Of a stretch of 64,000 nucleotides of DNA, positions 17,053 through 25,797 are shown one piece after another. The notes below the pieces were generated by a model. The model was not told the origin of the DNA and searched no databases. It saw nothing but the letters and a program-made list of their open reading frames with translations. The stretch comes from Paenibacillus donghaensis (lineage in GTDB: Bacteria; Bacillota; Bacilli; Paenibacillales; Paenibacillaceae), in NCBI RefSeq assembly GCF_002192415.1, contig NZ_CP021780.1:5704001-5768000 (forward strand). The letters are read 5' to 3'. The position numbers and the translations under genes are program-made. Position 1 is the stretch's first letter, and each line of letters begins with the position of its first letter.

Positions 17053-17682
17053 GGATGCTACTTAAGTCCCGGCGAGTGTTTAGAAGGTGCCCTGGATCGA
17101 TCCGGGCAAATAGATGCGAAAGTACAACTAATTTCAGCCAAATCGTAAGTCGGCGGGCGAATAAGTGTGATTGTGCAACTATTTTTGAGTAAATCAGGCC
17201 TATGACGCTCAAAATCGCAAAATAGATGCCTTTTCGCATCTATTTGTTCCAAAACGCCAAAAATCCGCCAATTAGATGCATTCTCGCAACTAATTCAACG
17301 GCTTCGAACTTAGGAACCACCACGGTAGCCGAGTCTTCGATGTTCTAAGCTGAATTCTGCCAAATCGCTAACCTGTGACTGGAATATCTACTACTGTGTG
17401 TTTATTCTGCTCATGTTACTTTCGCAGATTCGGTGTAGGTAGTTATTACCACTAATTTGTCTCGGAACGGTCATTCGAGGATGCTATGGGGAATTGCTGC
17501 CACTAATCAGGACATTTCAACTTTGAACTGTCACCAACAGACGAATTAGCGGTAACTTCTACCTATATGCCAAGGCAACTAAACATGGGCTGGAATCTAA
17601 CGGTAGTTTTTCCCTATAGCCACCTAAATGTTACTGTTTAGAACTCGCACCAAACATGGGAGGCGAAATCCTAAGTTGTACC
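17053..17682. mobile_element. Non-coding TIR elements, family A then family B
   Basis: The stretch opens with GGATGCTACTTAAG and closes with CCTAAGTTGTACC, degenerate forms of the TIR GGTTACTACTTAGG and its complement. About 17055-17350 aligns by eye with the element at 29747-30015 (shared words GTGCCCTGGA, GAGTAAATCAG, ACGCTCAAAA, AATTAGATGCATTCTCGCAAC). About 17414-17682 aligns with 27687-27967 (shared GGTAACTT, TAACGGTAG, TCCCTATA, ATAGCCACCTA). No transposase or convincing coding frame is present; several 26-nt palindromes of the form AATTAGATGC...GCAACTAATT are. Confidence 0.65.
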
Positions 17683-17750
17683 ACTTTCGCAACTTTATCA
17701 GACGATTGAGGAGGAAAGAAGAGAGTTGCCTCTGCGGCTGCTAAACAGCC

Positions 17751-17798
17751 CAAGCCAAAAACCAGCAAGCCCGGAGGGACCTGCTGGTTTTTGGCTTG
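17751..17798. terminator. Hairpin terminator downstream of ecsB
   Basis: A perfect 17-bp inverted repeat (17751-17767 and 17782-17798) with five T/A in the stem lies about 50 nt beyond the ecsB stop on the minus strand. Confidence 0.75.
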
Positions 17799-17848
17799 TA
17801 GCTTCGAATTGCAAATAATTGCTGGCAGGTTAACGGGACAACTCTGAA

Positions 17849-19069
17849 TTAGAGATCATCCTCATTAGGCTGCTTTTCCTTCCGCTCCGCAAACGTCTTG
17901 AACAGATAAGCTATTACGGCCCCGGCCAGCAGCGTCCCCAGAGCCGGAACAGTCCAGCTGCCCAGTGAAGCCAGGAACGGCAGCCCGGTGAACAGCGCCA
18001 GCAGCAGCTGCGCGCGAAACACAAATTGTGTCGTGCTGCTGGACTTGCTGCCCTGCGGAAGCGGGTATACGGTCAGCCAGAACGATTCGCTGTGCAGCTT
18101 GCGGAGCGCGGTCAGCTGCACACCCATAACGAACAGGAAGAACAAATAAATGGCGCTGCCGATATAGCTGGTACGGTTCCACCAGACCAGCAGCACAGCC
18201 AGCAGCGCTATACGCAGCACGATGGCCATAATATCGCCGCGTGCGAAGCTTTTGGTCAGCAAGTAGCGATAGGCCGAAGCCGGCCCCCACTTCAAGCCGC
18301 TGCCCCATTTGGCGAGGTAACGGCGCGGGTATACCCGCTGCGCCCGGCCGGGCACATCGACGAACCAGCCCAAGACCATCTGCGCGCGTGCCCCCTGGTT
18401 CTTCTCCATTGTAATCAGCCGTTCCCAGGGCACCGCATGGCGTCCCGGCACAGACAAGGCCGCTACGTATGCAGCGTACAAGAGCACGATGAAGATCAAT
18501 CCCCGCAGTGACGGCTGCCAGAACCAGGCCGCAACCGCTAGTCCGCCCACCGCCCAGCGCAGTAGCGTGAAGGCACTTGCAGACGGACGCGACAGCATCG
18601 TCACTTCGCGCCATAGCCCATAGCTCGAAATGATTTTGATGCCTACCAGCACCAGAAGTGTAACCAGCAGTTGCTTGGGCTGCTCATCACTGCGTATGTA
18701 CAGCGGCCACAAAGTAATCAGTACGAAGACGAGCCGCAGAATCTTCCAGAAGTTCCCGCTCACCCACGAAGGGGCAAAATATTCATTCATCCGGTACCCC
18801 TGCGGCAGCAGGAAAATAGTATCCGGCCGCTCCAGATACGTCCGGAAGCTGCTGTGTACAGCGGCTGGCAGCAGCACAACCAGCATAATCCAGCGGATGG
18901 GCAGCCCGTCCGGGACATTCTGAAGCAGCGAGGTATACCAGGCGGTGAATACGATGAGGCCGAACAGGAATACCATAGCCACACCGCTCTGGATAATGTA
19001 TCCGACATACGGCAGCAGGCTTCCCATGAACCGGCCGCGCCGCTTCCGGCGCAGCTCCTTCAAGTCCAT
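17849..19069 (-). CDS. ecsB: EcsB-family ABC transporter permease
   Basis: The 406-residue polytopic membrane protein has about eight hydrophobic segments and a basic start (KELRRKRRGRFMGSLLPY) typical of EcsB. With EcsA it forms a transporter that in Bacillus is linked to secretion, competence and intramembrane proteolysis by RasP. Its start is 1 nt after the ecsA stop codon, so it belongs to the helicase-ecsA-ecsB operon. A hairpin terminator follows. Confidence 0.9.
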   Translation of the reverse strand: MDLKELRRKRRGRFMGSLLPYVGYIIQSGVAMVFLFGLIVFTAWYTSLLQNVPDGLPIRWIMLVVLLPAAVHSSFRTYLERPDTIFLLPQGYRMNEYFAPSWVSGNFWKILRLVFVLITLWPLYIRSDEQPKQLLVTLLVLVGIKIISSYGLWREVTMLSRPSASAFTLLRWAVGGLAVAAWFWQPSLRGLIFIVLLYAAYVAALSVPGRHAVPWERLITMEKNQGARAQMVLGWFVDVPGRAQRVYPRRYLAKWGSGLKWGPASAYRYLLTKSFARGDIMAIVLRIALLAVLLVWWNRTSYIGSAIYLFFLFVMGVQLTALRKLHSESFWLTVYPLPQGSKSSSTTQFVFRAQLLLALFTGLPFLASLGSWTVPALGTLLAGAVIAYLFKTFAERKEKQPNEDDL

Positions 19070-19070
19070 C

Positions 19071-19817
19071 TTATTCGCCTCCCTGAACCAGCTCGTAGAA
19101 CAACTGCTCCAAGGTCAGGCCCTGGTGCCCGCTGGACGCTGCAATCTCTGCCAGCGTACCTGACGTAATGATCCGGCCCTGGTGCAGCACGATGAAGCGG
19201 TCGCAATAGTTCTCAATGGTAGAAAGAATATGAGAGCTGAGCAGGATCGACGCGCCGGACTTCTTCAGGTCGAGCATAAAGTCCAGCAGCGAGCGGATCC
19301 CGAGCGGGTCCAGCCCGAGAAAAGGCTCATCAATGACATACAGTGCGGGACGGGCTACAAAAGCGCACATAATCATCACCTTCTGCTTCATCCCTTTGGA
19401 CAGATGCGAGGATAGCGTATCCATCTTGTCCTCCATGCGGAACAACCTGGCCAGCTGCAGGCTGCGCGACTCATAATCGTTCTGGTCCACCCCGTAGGCT
19501 CTGGCCGTAAATTCAACATGCTCGCGCACCGTCATCTCCTCATATAAAAGCGGGGATTCTGGCACAAAAGACAATGCGCCGTTGTAGCCCTCGGGATCTG
19601 CTGTCCGGGTTTTACCCCGAACAGTGATCTCACCTTTATGGGCCGACATCAGACCGAGGATATGTTTCATGATTGTGCTTTTGCCTGCCCCGTTCAGGCC
19701 AATCAGCCCAATCATCTCACCTGGCTGCACCTGCAGATTAATATCATGCAGGACCGGCTTATTGAGACTGTAACCTCCGCTTAATTCCGTTACCTGCAAT
19801 ACGGGAGCATCGCTCAT
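19071..19817 (-). CDS. ecsA: EcsA-family ABC transporter ATP-binding protein
   Basis: The 248-residue ATPase has Walker A GLNGAGKST, the signature region SSHLSKGMKQKV, Walker B LYVIDEPFLGLDP and the H-loop LLSSHI. It energises EcsB. Its start overlaps the helicase stop by 4 bp (ATGA), so translation is probably coupled. Confidence 0.92.
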   Translation of the reverse strand: MSDAPVLQVTELSGGYSLNKPVLHDINLQVQPGEMIGLIGLNGAGKSTIMKHILGLMSAHKGEITVRGKTRTADPEGYNGALSFVPESPLLYEEMTVREHVEFTARAYGVDQNDYESRSLQLARLFRMEDKMDTLSSHLSKGMKQKVMIMCAFVARPALYVIDEPFLGLDPLGIRSLLDFMLDLKKSGASILLSSHILSTIENYCDRFIVLHQGRIITSGTLAEIAASSGHQGLTLEQLFYELVQGGE

Positions 19818-21409
19818 TGACCCTCACCTCTCGGAGTTTTGTTCTTCAGCCACTTCGGCGCACCCTTGTTCTTGCGCTGGCGTTCACGCTCCGCGCTGCT
19901 GACGCGCGGCTTGCCTGCGGAAGCGCCGCCACTCTTCGCGGCGGCCTGCCCGCCGGACGGCTGCACTCCCGCCGTCCGCACCGGCGGCTTGCCGCTGCGC
20001 GGCGCGGCTGCACCGCCCTCGCCACGGCTGCCGCCCTCGCCACGGCTGCCGCCTTCGCCACGGCCGACGCCTTCACCGCGGCCAACGCCTTCACCGCGGC
20101 TACTGCCTTCGCCGCGGCCAACGCCCTCACCGCGGCTACTGCCTTCGCCACGGCCAACGCCCTCACCGCGGCTACTGCCTTCGCCACGGCCAACGCCCTC
20201 ACCGCGGCTACTGCCGCGCGATCCGCCTGGCGCTCCCGCAGGGCGTCCGCTGCTCTGCGTGCTACGTGCTTCCTCTGCACTCAGCACCTTGCCCGCGTAC
20301 ATCTCCTTCTCATCGAGCGCGATATCCAGCTCCTTGGCGAATTTGCGCATGATGAAGGTCTGCTGCTCCGTGACCAGCGTCACCGACAAACCCTTGCGGC
20401 CCATACGGCCTGTGCGGCCTGCCCGGTGCACATAATGCTCGGAATCAAACGCCGGATCGAAGCTGATCACCAGCGTCAGATTCTCAATATCGAGCCCTCT
20501 CGCGGCCACGTCACTCGCAACCAGAACCTTAACCTTCCCATGCCGGAAGCGGGTCAGCACGTTGGCGCGTGTTACCTTATCCGCATCTCCGAACAGCGCC
20601 GCCGCGCTAAGTCCCAGATGGTTCAGCTTGCTCTCCACCTCACGGATATCTTCGTTGGCATTAACGAATACGAGCGCCCGTTCCGGGTTATAATGGCGGA
20701 TTACTCGACGCAGCATATCAATCTTGTTGCGTTCCTCCGCCACCACGTAATGATGCTCCAGGCTCTGCGCGGTCATCACTCCGGGATCAATGCCGATCTC
20801 AGCCATGTTCTTCATTTCCTTAAAAGCTAGTGCTTTCGTCTCAGGTCCGATCGTAGCAGAGAGCATCACCAGCTGGCGCGTGCGCAGCGCACTGGCAACG
20901 ATCTTCGTGACCTCGCCGGCTCCGCTCAGCTGGAACATCTGGTCTGCCTCGTCAATTACGATGCTATTGACCTCATGCATCTTGAGCTTCTTCAGCCCAA
21001 TCAGCTCTCTGATTCGACCCGGTGTGCCTACTACCAGCTGGGGATGGTCACGCAGCTTGTCGATCTGGCGTTTCATCGCCGCTCCACCGATCAGCGCCAT
21101 CATGCGGATACCGCGGCCAGCGCCGTAGCGCTCCGCTTCGCGCAGAATCTGCATCGCCAGCTCCTGGGTAGGCGCCAGTACCAGCTTCTGCACTGCCTTC
21201 TGCTGCGGATTGATGCCTTGCAGCAGCGGCAGCAGATATGCCAGCGTCTTGCCTGTTCCTGTCTGTGAGGCGGCAAGCACATCCCTGCCCTCCAGCAGAA
21301 GCGGAATCGTCTGCTCCTGTACCGGGGAAGGCTCGTTGATGCCGAATTCCGACAATCTGGCAACCAGGTCATCCTGTATGCCGATGGCCGCAAAAGAAGC
21401 TTTAGTCAT
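19814..21409 (-). CDS. DEAD-box RNA helicase with Arg/Gly-rich tail
   Basis: The 531-residue product has all the helicase motifs: Q motif (FGINEPSPVQEQTIP), ASQTGTGKT, PTQELA, TPGR, VIDEADQM, LSATI, VASDVAARGLDI and YVHRAGRTGRMG. The core is about 375 residues. After it comes a low-complexity tail of about 150 residues with repeats of SRGEGVGRGEG, then a basic end (RERQRKNKGAPKWLKNK). Such tails bind RNA; the likely role is RNA unwinding in ribosome assembly or decay. It is the first gene of an operon with ecsA and ecsB, an arrangement that couples RNA metabolism to a membrane transporter. Confidence 0.93.
   Translation of the reverse strand: MTKASFAAIGIQDDLVARLSEFGINEPSPVQEQTIPLLLEGRDVLAASQTGTGKTLAYLLPLLQGINPQQKAVQKLVLAPTQELAMQILREAERYGAGRGIRMMALIGGAAMKRQIDKLRDHPQLVVGTPGRIRELIGLKKLKMHEVNSIVIDEADQMFQLSGAGEVTKIVASALRTRQLVMLSATIGPETKALAFKEMKNMAEIGIDPGVMTAQSLEHHYVVAEERNKIDMLRRVIRHYNPERALVFVNANEDIREVESKLNHLGLSAAALFGDADKVTRANVLTRFRHGKVKVLVASDVAARGLDIENLTLVISFDPAFDSEHYVHRAGRTGRMGRKGLSVTLVTEQQTFIMRKFAKELDIALDEKEMYAGKVLSAEEARSTQSSGRPAGAPGGSRGSSRGEGVGRGEGSSRGEGVGRGEGSSRGEGVGRGEGSSRGEGVGRGEGVGRGEGGSRGEGGSRGEGGAAAPRSGKPPVRTAGVQPSGGQAAAKSGGASAGKPRVSSAERERQRKNKGAPKWLKNKTPRGEGQ
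20020..20215 (-). repeat. In-frame 36-nt coding repeats in helicase tail
   Basis: About four near-identical 36-nt units encode the 12-residue block SSRGEGVGRGEG, flanked by shorter variants. Near-identity at DNA level suggests recent slippage; copy number may vary between strains. Confidence 0.8.
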
Positions 21410-21457
21410 ATTTTTATTTCATCCTTTTCGCTTGAGATAATATCTTTATTATATGCC

Positions 21458-21487
21458 AAAAAGGCCTCTCCACCAAATGGAAGGCCG
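21458..21487 (-). terminator. Terminator after the SDR gene
   Basis: On the minus strand GGCCTTCCA pairs with TGGAGAGGCC (one bulge), followed by TTTTT, 20 nt beyond the SDR stop. Confidence 0.8.
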
Positions 21488-21506
21488 CTTAATTCTGCAC
21501 ATTGCC

Positions 21507-22283
21507 TTATTTCTTGTTCAATGCCTTGTATGTAAGCTTATCTGCGAAGCGCGGAAACAGGCCATACAGCCTGATGCCCAGTCCGGCCAGCCTTGGAAGA
21601 TCCAGTTCTTCCTTGCCTTTCTCCATTACCTTGATGATCTTGGAGCACACATACTCCGGGGTCATGATGAACCTGGCCATACTCTTCTCATAGTTGCCTG
21701 AAGGGTCGGCGGTCTTAAAGAAATCGGTCGCAATCGGTCCGGGGTTAACCGCCGAGATGATCACTCCGCTCCCGCGCAGCTCCTGGCGCAGCGCATTGGT
21801 GAAGCCGAGCACCGCATGTTTGGTCGCTGTGTAGGCAACCGATTTGGCTGTGCCGATCTTACCGGCCATCGAGGCCAGATTAATGATCTGCCCGCTTCTC
21901 CGCTCCAGCATGGACGGAAGCACCGCTTGAGTGCAGCGGACAATGCCCATATAGTTCACATCCATCATATCGGCAAATTCATGGGCTTCCATCTCAGAGA
22001 AAGCGGCAAATTTGCCATAACCGGCATTATTGAGCAATATATCAATCTTCCCGTATTCCGCCAGGATTTTGGCAAAAACAGTCTTTACCGCAACTTCATC
22101 GCCTACATCACAGGTGTACAATCCAAAAACGCCCGGAATCCCGGCCGCCGTCTGTTTCAACTTGTCTTCAGAGCGGGCCACAAGAACGGGAACCGCTCCC
22201 CGTCTGCTGACCATCTGCGCGGTAAGTGCACCGATACCGCTTGATGCCCCGGTAATCACGATCACCTTATCTTGTAAATCCAT
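21507..22283 (-). CDS. Short-chain dehydrogenase/reductase
   Basis: The 258-residue classical SDR has the cofactor motif TGASSGIG (residues 11-18), NNAG, a catalytic Ser, the YTATK motif and PGPIATDF. It should reduce or oxidise a carbonyl/alcohol with NAD(P)H; the presence of VARSEDK after the second strand leaves the cofactor unsure. The C-terminal KLTYKAL stretch resembles YqjQ-type SDRs. It lies 30 nt downstream of cheX, with no terminator seen between. Confidence 0.9.
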   Translation of the reverse strand: MDLQDKVIVITGASSGIGALTAQMVSRRGAVPVLVARSEDKLKQTAAGIPGVFGLYTCDVGDEVAVKTVFAKILAEYGKIDILLNNAGYGKFAAFSEMEAHEFADMMDVNYMGIVRCTQAVLPSMLERRSGQIINLASMAGKIGTAKSVAYTATKHAVLGFTNALRQELRGSGVIISAVNPGPIATDFFKTADPSGNYEKSMARFIMTPEYVCSKIIKVMEKGKEELDLPRLAGLGIRLYGLFPRFADKLTYKALNKK

Positions 22284-22313
22284 GGAATGGTTTCAACTCC
22301 CCGCGCTTCTGGT

Positions 22314-22769
22314 TTAAGAGATCATTACCTGAATGTCCAGTTCTCCAATACCCTCCATCAGCAGCGGAATACTCAGCGCCCTGCGGGGCAGAAAGGACAT
22401 GCTCTCCAGCTTCATAAATTGCGGCGGGGTAATATCAACCGACACTCCCTGATTGGACAGGATTGTACTCGCATTCCCGCTGATCATGTTGCCCAGCTCG
22501 GAGATAGCACTCTGGCCCATCTCGTCCATTTCTGTAATTGCATAGCCGCCCATCATTACCGATACCATCTTCAAGGCTACAGTTTCAGCGAGACCAAAGA
22601 TAATATTCCCGGACAGCTGTCCTGTCATTCCCACCTGAATCCATATATGATTATCGATCAGCTCAATCTCCTTGATGCCCAGAATACCGGTGGACGGCGA
22701 GACCTGAATCACCTGTTCAATAACAATGCGTGCAGACTCTAGAAACGGGTTAATTACTTCTGCTTTCAT
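22314..22769 (-). CDS. cheX: CheX-family chemotaxis phosphatase
   Basis: The 151-residue product carries the CheX/CheC/FliY phosphatase signature E-x-x-N in SAISELGNMISGNAS. The fold pattern fits a single-repeat CheX, which dephosphorylates CheY-P and so resets flagellar signalling. GGGGGG lies upstream of the ATG. A GCCGATAT sequence about 80 nt upstream fits the -10 of the motility sigma factor. It is isolated from any flagellar cluster in this window. Confidence 0.88.
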   Translation of the reverse strand: MKAEVINPFLESARIVIEQVIQVSPSTGILGIKEIELIDNHIWIQVGMTGQLSGNIIFGLAETVALKMVSVMMGGYAITEMDEMGQSAISELGNMISGNASTILSNQGVSVDITPPQFMKLESMSFLPRRALSIPLLMEGIGELDIQVMIS

Positions 22770-22845
22770 GAAAGTGTCGTCCCCCCTTTACCGGGCTTTA
22801 AGTCTATACCAAAAGTCCCAGGCATATTGGTTTATTATACTTTAT

Positions 22846-22872
22846 ATATCGGCACAATTCACCAAAAATTAA
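22846..22872 (-). promoter_or_regulatory. Candidate sigma-D (motility) promoter of cheX
   Basis: On the minus strand GCCGATAT (22846-22853) matches the sigma-D -10, with TAAT/TTAA 14-15 nt upstream where TAAA is expected. Confidence 0.5.
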
Positions 22873-22915
22873 TGGGTTTGTCGAATCCAAAGTCAATATA
22901 GTTTTGGCGGCATCA

Positions 22916-22944
22916 TTGCTCTGCCGGGAGTAATCTCCTATAAT
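22916..22944 (+). promoter_or_regulatory. Sigma-A promoter of the LysR gene
   Basis: TTGCTC, 17 bp, then TATAAT, about 75 nt before the LysR start. Confidence 0.65.
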
Positions 22945-23019
22945 TTAATCAAATGCCAACATGGAGCGTAAGATATCACTACAAATAGAACATAATACAG
23001 CAGTCAAGGGAGGTAATCC

Positions 23020-23922
23020 ATGAACATCAGTCAATTGGAGACTTTGATCACCATCTCCAAAACGATGAGCTTCCGCAAAGCGGGCGAATTGCTTAATTTG
23101 ACCCAACCTGCCGTTTCCGCGCAGATCAAGAGTCTTGAGGAGGAATTCAGAACACAGCTGGTAGACCGTAACCAGCCGGTTACGCTGACGGACCGGGGCA
23201 AGGTTTTTCTGGATCATGCCGAACAGATTGTCACGATTGTCGAGGAGCTGAAGCAGCGGCTCGCCGATCTGGAGGACAACCCCCAGGGTCACATTATTCT
23301 GGGCACCACCACCTCCATAGCCATCCAGATCCTACCGCGCATCCTGTCTTATTTCCAGGACCAGTTCCCTCATATCAAAACCTCTATCTCCTCCATGTCG
23401 TCGTCGCAGATTTACCAGCAAGTTGAGAACGGTCTGGTCGATGTCGGCATCGGTTACCTGATCGGGCGAAATCCGGGAATGACCACCTCCACCTTATATT
23501 ATGATACCTTCGAGCTGGTGGTCTCCCCGCGTCATCCGCTGGCTCAAGTCAAAACGGCGGGCATTGAAGCGCTCGGCAGAACACCGTTGATCCTGCTCTC
23601 GCCTGATACGGTTGGACGCAAATTTGTTGATGATGTATTGGCGAAGCACGGCATCCAGCCGCAAGTCATTATGGAACTGACCAGCAGCGAGGAAGTGAAA
23701 CGGATGGTGGAGCTTGATCTGGGCGCAGCCGTGATCTCGAAGCAGTCCGTCACAGCTGAAGTCCGGGCAGGTACCCTGAAGATTGTGCCGATTATCGAGC
23801 TTGAGGTCACCCATCCCGTCGGTGTCATTACGAAATCAGGCAAATACGTCAATTCTGCCATGAGGCAGTTCCTGAGCGATCTCAAGGGTATGCCCGAGAC
23901 CCAATTTATCGGCTCAGAATAA
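23020..23922 (+). CDS. LysR family transcriptional regulator
   Basis: The 300-residue product has the LysR winged helix (MNISQLETLITISKTMSF, LNLTQPAVSAQIKSLEEE) and a periplasmic-binding-like effector domain. It resembles the CysL/YwfK branch. GGGAGG precedes its ATG. The PHP-domain gene follows 28 nt later in the same direction. The effector and targets are not visible. Confidence 0.9.
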   Translation: MNISQLETLITISKTMSFRKAGELLNLTQPAVSAQIKSLEEEFRTQLVDRNQPVTLTDRGKVFLDHAEQIVTIVEELKQRLADLEDNPQGHIILGTTTSIAIQILPRILSYFQDQFPHIKTSISSMSSSQIYQQVENGLVDVGIGYLIGRNPGMTTSTLYYDTFELVVSPRHPLAQVKTAGIEALGRTPLILLSPDTVGRKFVDDVLAKHGIQPQVIMELTSSEEVKRMVELDLGAAVISKQSVTAEVRAGTLKIVPIIELEVTHPVGVITKSGKYVNSAMRQFLSDLKGMPETQFIGSE

Positions 23923-23950
23923 TTAACCAGGCCAAAGGAGATGTTCATCT

Positions 23951-24759
23951 TTGAAATTTGATCTGCATACCCATCATTTCCGCTGCGGCCATGCCAACGG
24001 AACTATCCGTGATTATATTGAAGCCGGAATCGCCGCCGGGTTGGACGTTATAGGCATTTCTGACCACACGCCTTATTTCGGCAGTCCTACCGAGCAGGCT
24101 TTTCCACATATTGCGATGGCCAAATCGGAATTCAGCCGTTATGTCGATGAAGTACTTTTACTGCAAAAGGAATACGAAGGCGTCATCGATGTCCTGCTTG
24201 GCATTGAGTCCGATTATTTCCCCGAACACCGCGAGCTGTATCGCAGCACGCTGGCCGCTTACCCGTTCGATTATATTATTGGCTCCGTGCATAGTATTGG
24301 CGGAGTCAGCATCTTCAATAAAGGGCGCTGGAAGGGCCTCGGTCCGCGTGAGCAATTGGCTGTCAAAAGCGAATACTACCACCTGATCGCCGAGTCCGCC
24401 CGCAGCGGCATGTTCCAGATTCTGGGGCATATAGATGCCATGAAGGGCAACTATCCCGCTTTTGCCGACATCGCAGCTCCCGGCCCGATTGATGAATGCC
24501 TGCAGGTGATTGCAGAGTGTGGCGTTGCCATCGAGATCAATACGTCGGGGGCACCAAGCTGTGCGGCGGCTGGTATCCTGCGGATGCCATACTGGAGCGC
24601 GCTCTGCATTATGGCGTTGATGTGTCCTTCGGCTCCGATGCGCACAAGCCCTCCCGTGTAGCGGAAGACCGCGACGCCGTAGCGGCGCGGCTGAAGGAGA
24701 TTGGCTTCACGCATTGGGTTTATTACAAGCAGAAGCAGAAGGTATCCGTCCCGCTATAG
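23951..24759 (+). pseudogene. PHP-domain histidinol-phosphatase-like gene, frameshifted
   Basis: The reading frame from a TTG at 23951 (AAAGGAG 10 nt upstream) gives the metal-binding motifs of the PHP family: DLHTHHFRCGHA, SDHTPYF, GIESDY, GSVHSI and LGHIDAMKG. After INTSG, near 24546-24552, the frame is lost; the next frame continues with TKLCGGWYPADAILERALHYG and FGSDAHKP to 24759. Adding one G to the run of five G's (TCGGGGGCACC) restores a single protein of about 269 residues, the normal HisJ/HisK-like size. It is either an undercalled homopolymer or a real frameshift. If intact it would dephosphorylate histidinol phosphate or a similar substrate. Confidence 0.85.
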
Positions 24760-24787
24760 CCCCTGCCAAGTTCACTCTAATCCTTGC

Positions 24788-25528
24788 TTATAGATTTCCG
24801 CAGGTGAAGCCCTGCTGCTTCAGTGTGCGGCCGGCATCGCCATACTGCGGATTAGCCGCATAGAAATGGGCAATCACACTGGTCCAAGTCCGGGCTGTCA
24901 AACCCTGAGCCTCCTGAAATTCGCGGAAGGTCTGGTCATACGCTGCCAGCTGGCCGCTCATCTGCATATCATACTGTTCCTCGTGATAGACCGCCTCCAG
25001 CGGAAGGCGGGGCTTCTGAGGAACCTCACCCGCGGGATAGCCGACGCACAGCCCTACAACCGGAAAGACGTACTGCGGCAGCTGCAGCAGCTCAATCACA
25101 GCCCCTGTGTTGCGGCGGACGCCACCAATCGGAATAATACCCAGACCCAGCGACTCTGCGGCAGCCACCGCGTTCGCCAAGGCAATACCTACATCCGCAG
25201 CGCCCACAAGCAGCAGATCTACATCGGCTGCCGCCTCAAAGGATTGGCCCTCCAGTTCACAAGCCAGCTTGGCCCGATAGAAATCCATGCAGAATACCAG
25301 AAACACCGGCGCGTCGGCCACATGCTGCTGGTTGCCGCTAAGTGCCGCCAGCTGCTGCCTGCGCTGTGGACTGCGGACAGCGATGATCGATACCTGCTGC
25401 CCATGAACCCAGGATGGGGCCGCCTGTGCAGCTTCAATAATGGCCTTTAATTTCTCCGGCTCAACCGGCTGCTCTGTATATTGCCGGTAGGACCGGTGGT
25501 TTTTTAATAATTTCAAGGTTTCGTTCAC
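24788..25528 (-). CDS. NfrA-type oxygen-insensitive nitroreductase
   Basis: The 246-residue flavoprotein has the nitroreductase pattern LLKNHRSYRQYTEQPV, AAPSWVHGQQ, GIIPIGGVRRN and VGLCVGYP, as in NfrA/FRP NAD(P)H-dependent FMN reductases. I start at a GTG with AGGAGG 7 nt upstream; the longer frame to 25654 runs through a palindromic repeat. It is convergent with the PHP gene, 28 nt apart. The repeat at 25560-25662 sits in its leader. Confidence 0.9.
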   Translation of the reverse strand: MNETLKLLKNHRSYRQYTEQPVEPEKLKAIIEAAQAAPSWVHGQQVSIIAVRSPQRRQQLAALSGNQQHVADAPVFLVFCMDFYRAKLACELEGQSFEAAADVDLLLVGAADVGIALANAVAAAESLGLGIIPIGGVRRNTGAVIELLQLPQYVFPVVGLCVGYPAGEVPQKPRLPLEAVYHEEQYDMQMSGQLAAYDQTFREFQEAQGLTARTWTSVIAHFYAANPQYGDAGRTLKQQGFTCGNL

Positions 25529-25559
25529 AGTGATTCCTCCTAAGTGTAGGTGTAAGCTA

Positions 25560-25662
25560 TATAAGATTAACTTAAGAATGGAGTAGTGGGGTTGCCAGAA
25601 AGCCTGATGCATAGAGTTTCCTGGCAACCCCGTTTGTAACATTCTTAAGTTCACGTTCTATA
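25560..25662. repeat. ~100-bp palindromic repeat element, copy 1
   Basis: The arms AACTTAAGAATG (25569-25580) and CATTCTTAAGTT (25640-25651) bound exactly 83 bp. An inner imperfect stem GGGGTTGCCAG/CTGGCAACCCC is present. Similarity to the second copy at 27382-27484, in opposite orientation, extends to TATAAGAT on one side and TTCACRTTCT on the other. It is too short to encode a protein. Confidence 0.75.
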
Positions 25663-25696
25663 TGCTTCTATTCTATCGTGCACATGCAATAAAACA

Positions 25697-25725
25697 CAAA
25701 AAAATGGACCCGCATCCGCGGGTCC
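25697..25725 (-). terminator. Terminator after the GNAT gene
   Basis: GGACCCGC/GCGGGTCC-type stem at 25706-25725, followed on the minus strand by seven T's; it lies about 70 nt past the GNAT stop. Confidence 0.85.
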
Positions 25726-25797
25726 CAAAGCAGTATATTATTAAAAGGGGGTCATGTGTTTAGTATAACCGGACACTGTTAGAGTTTCATAACGGCA

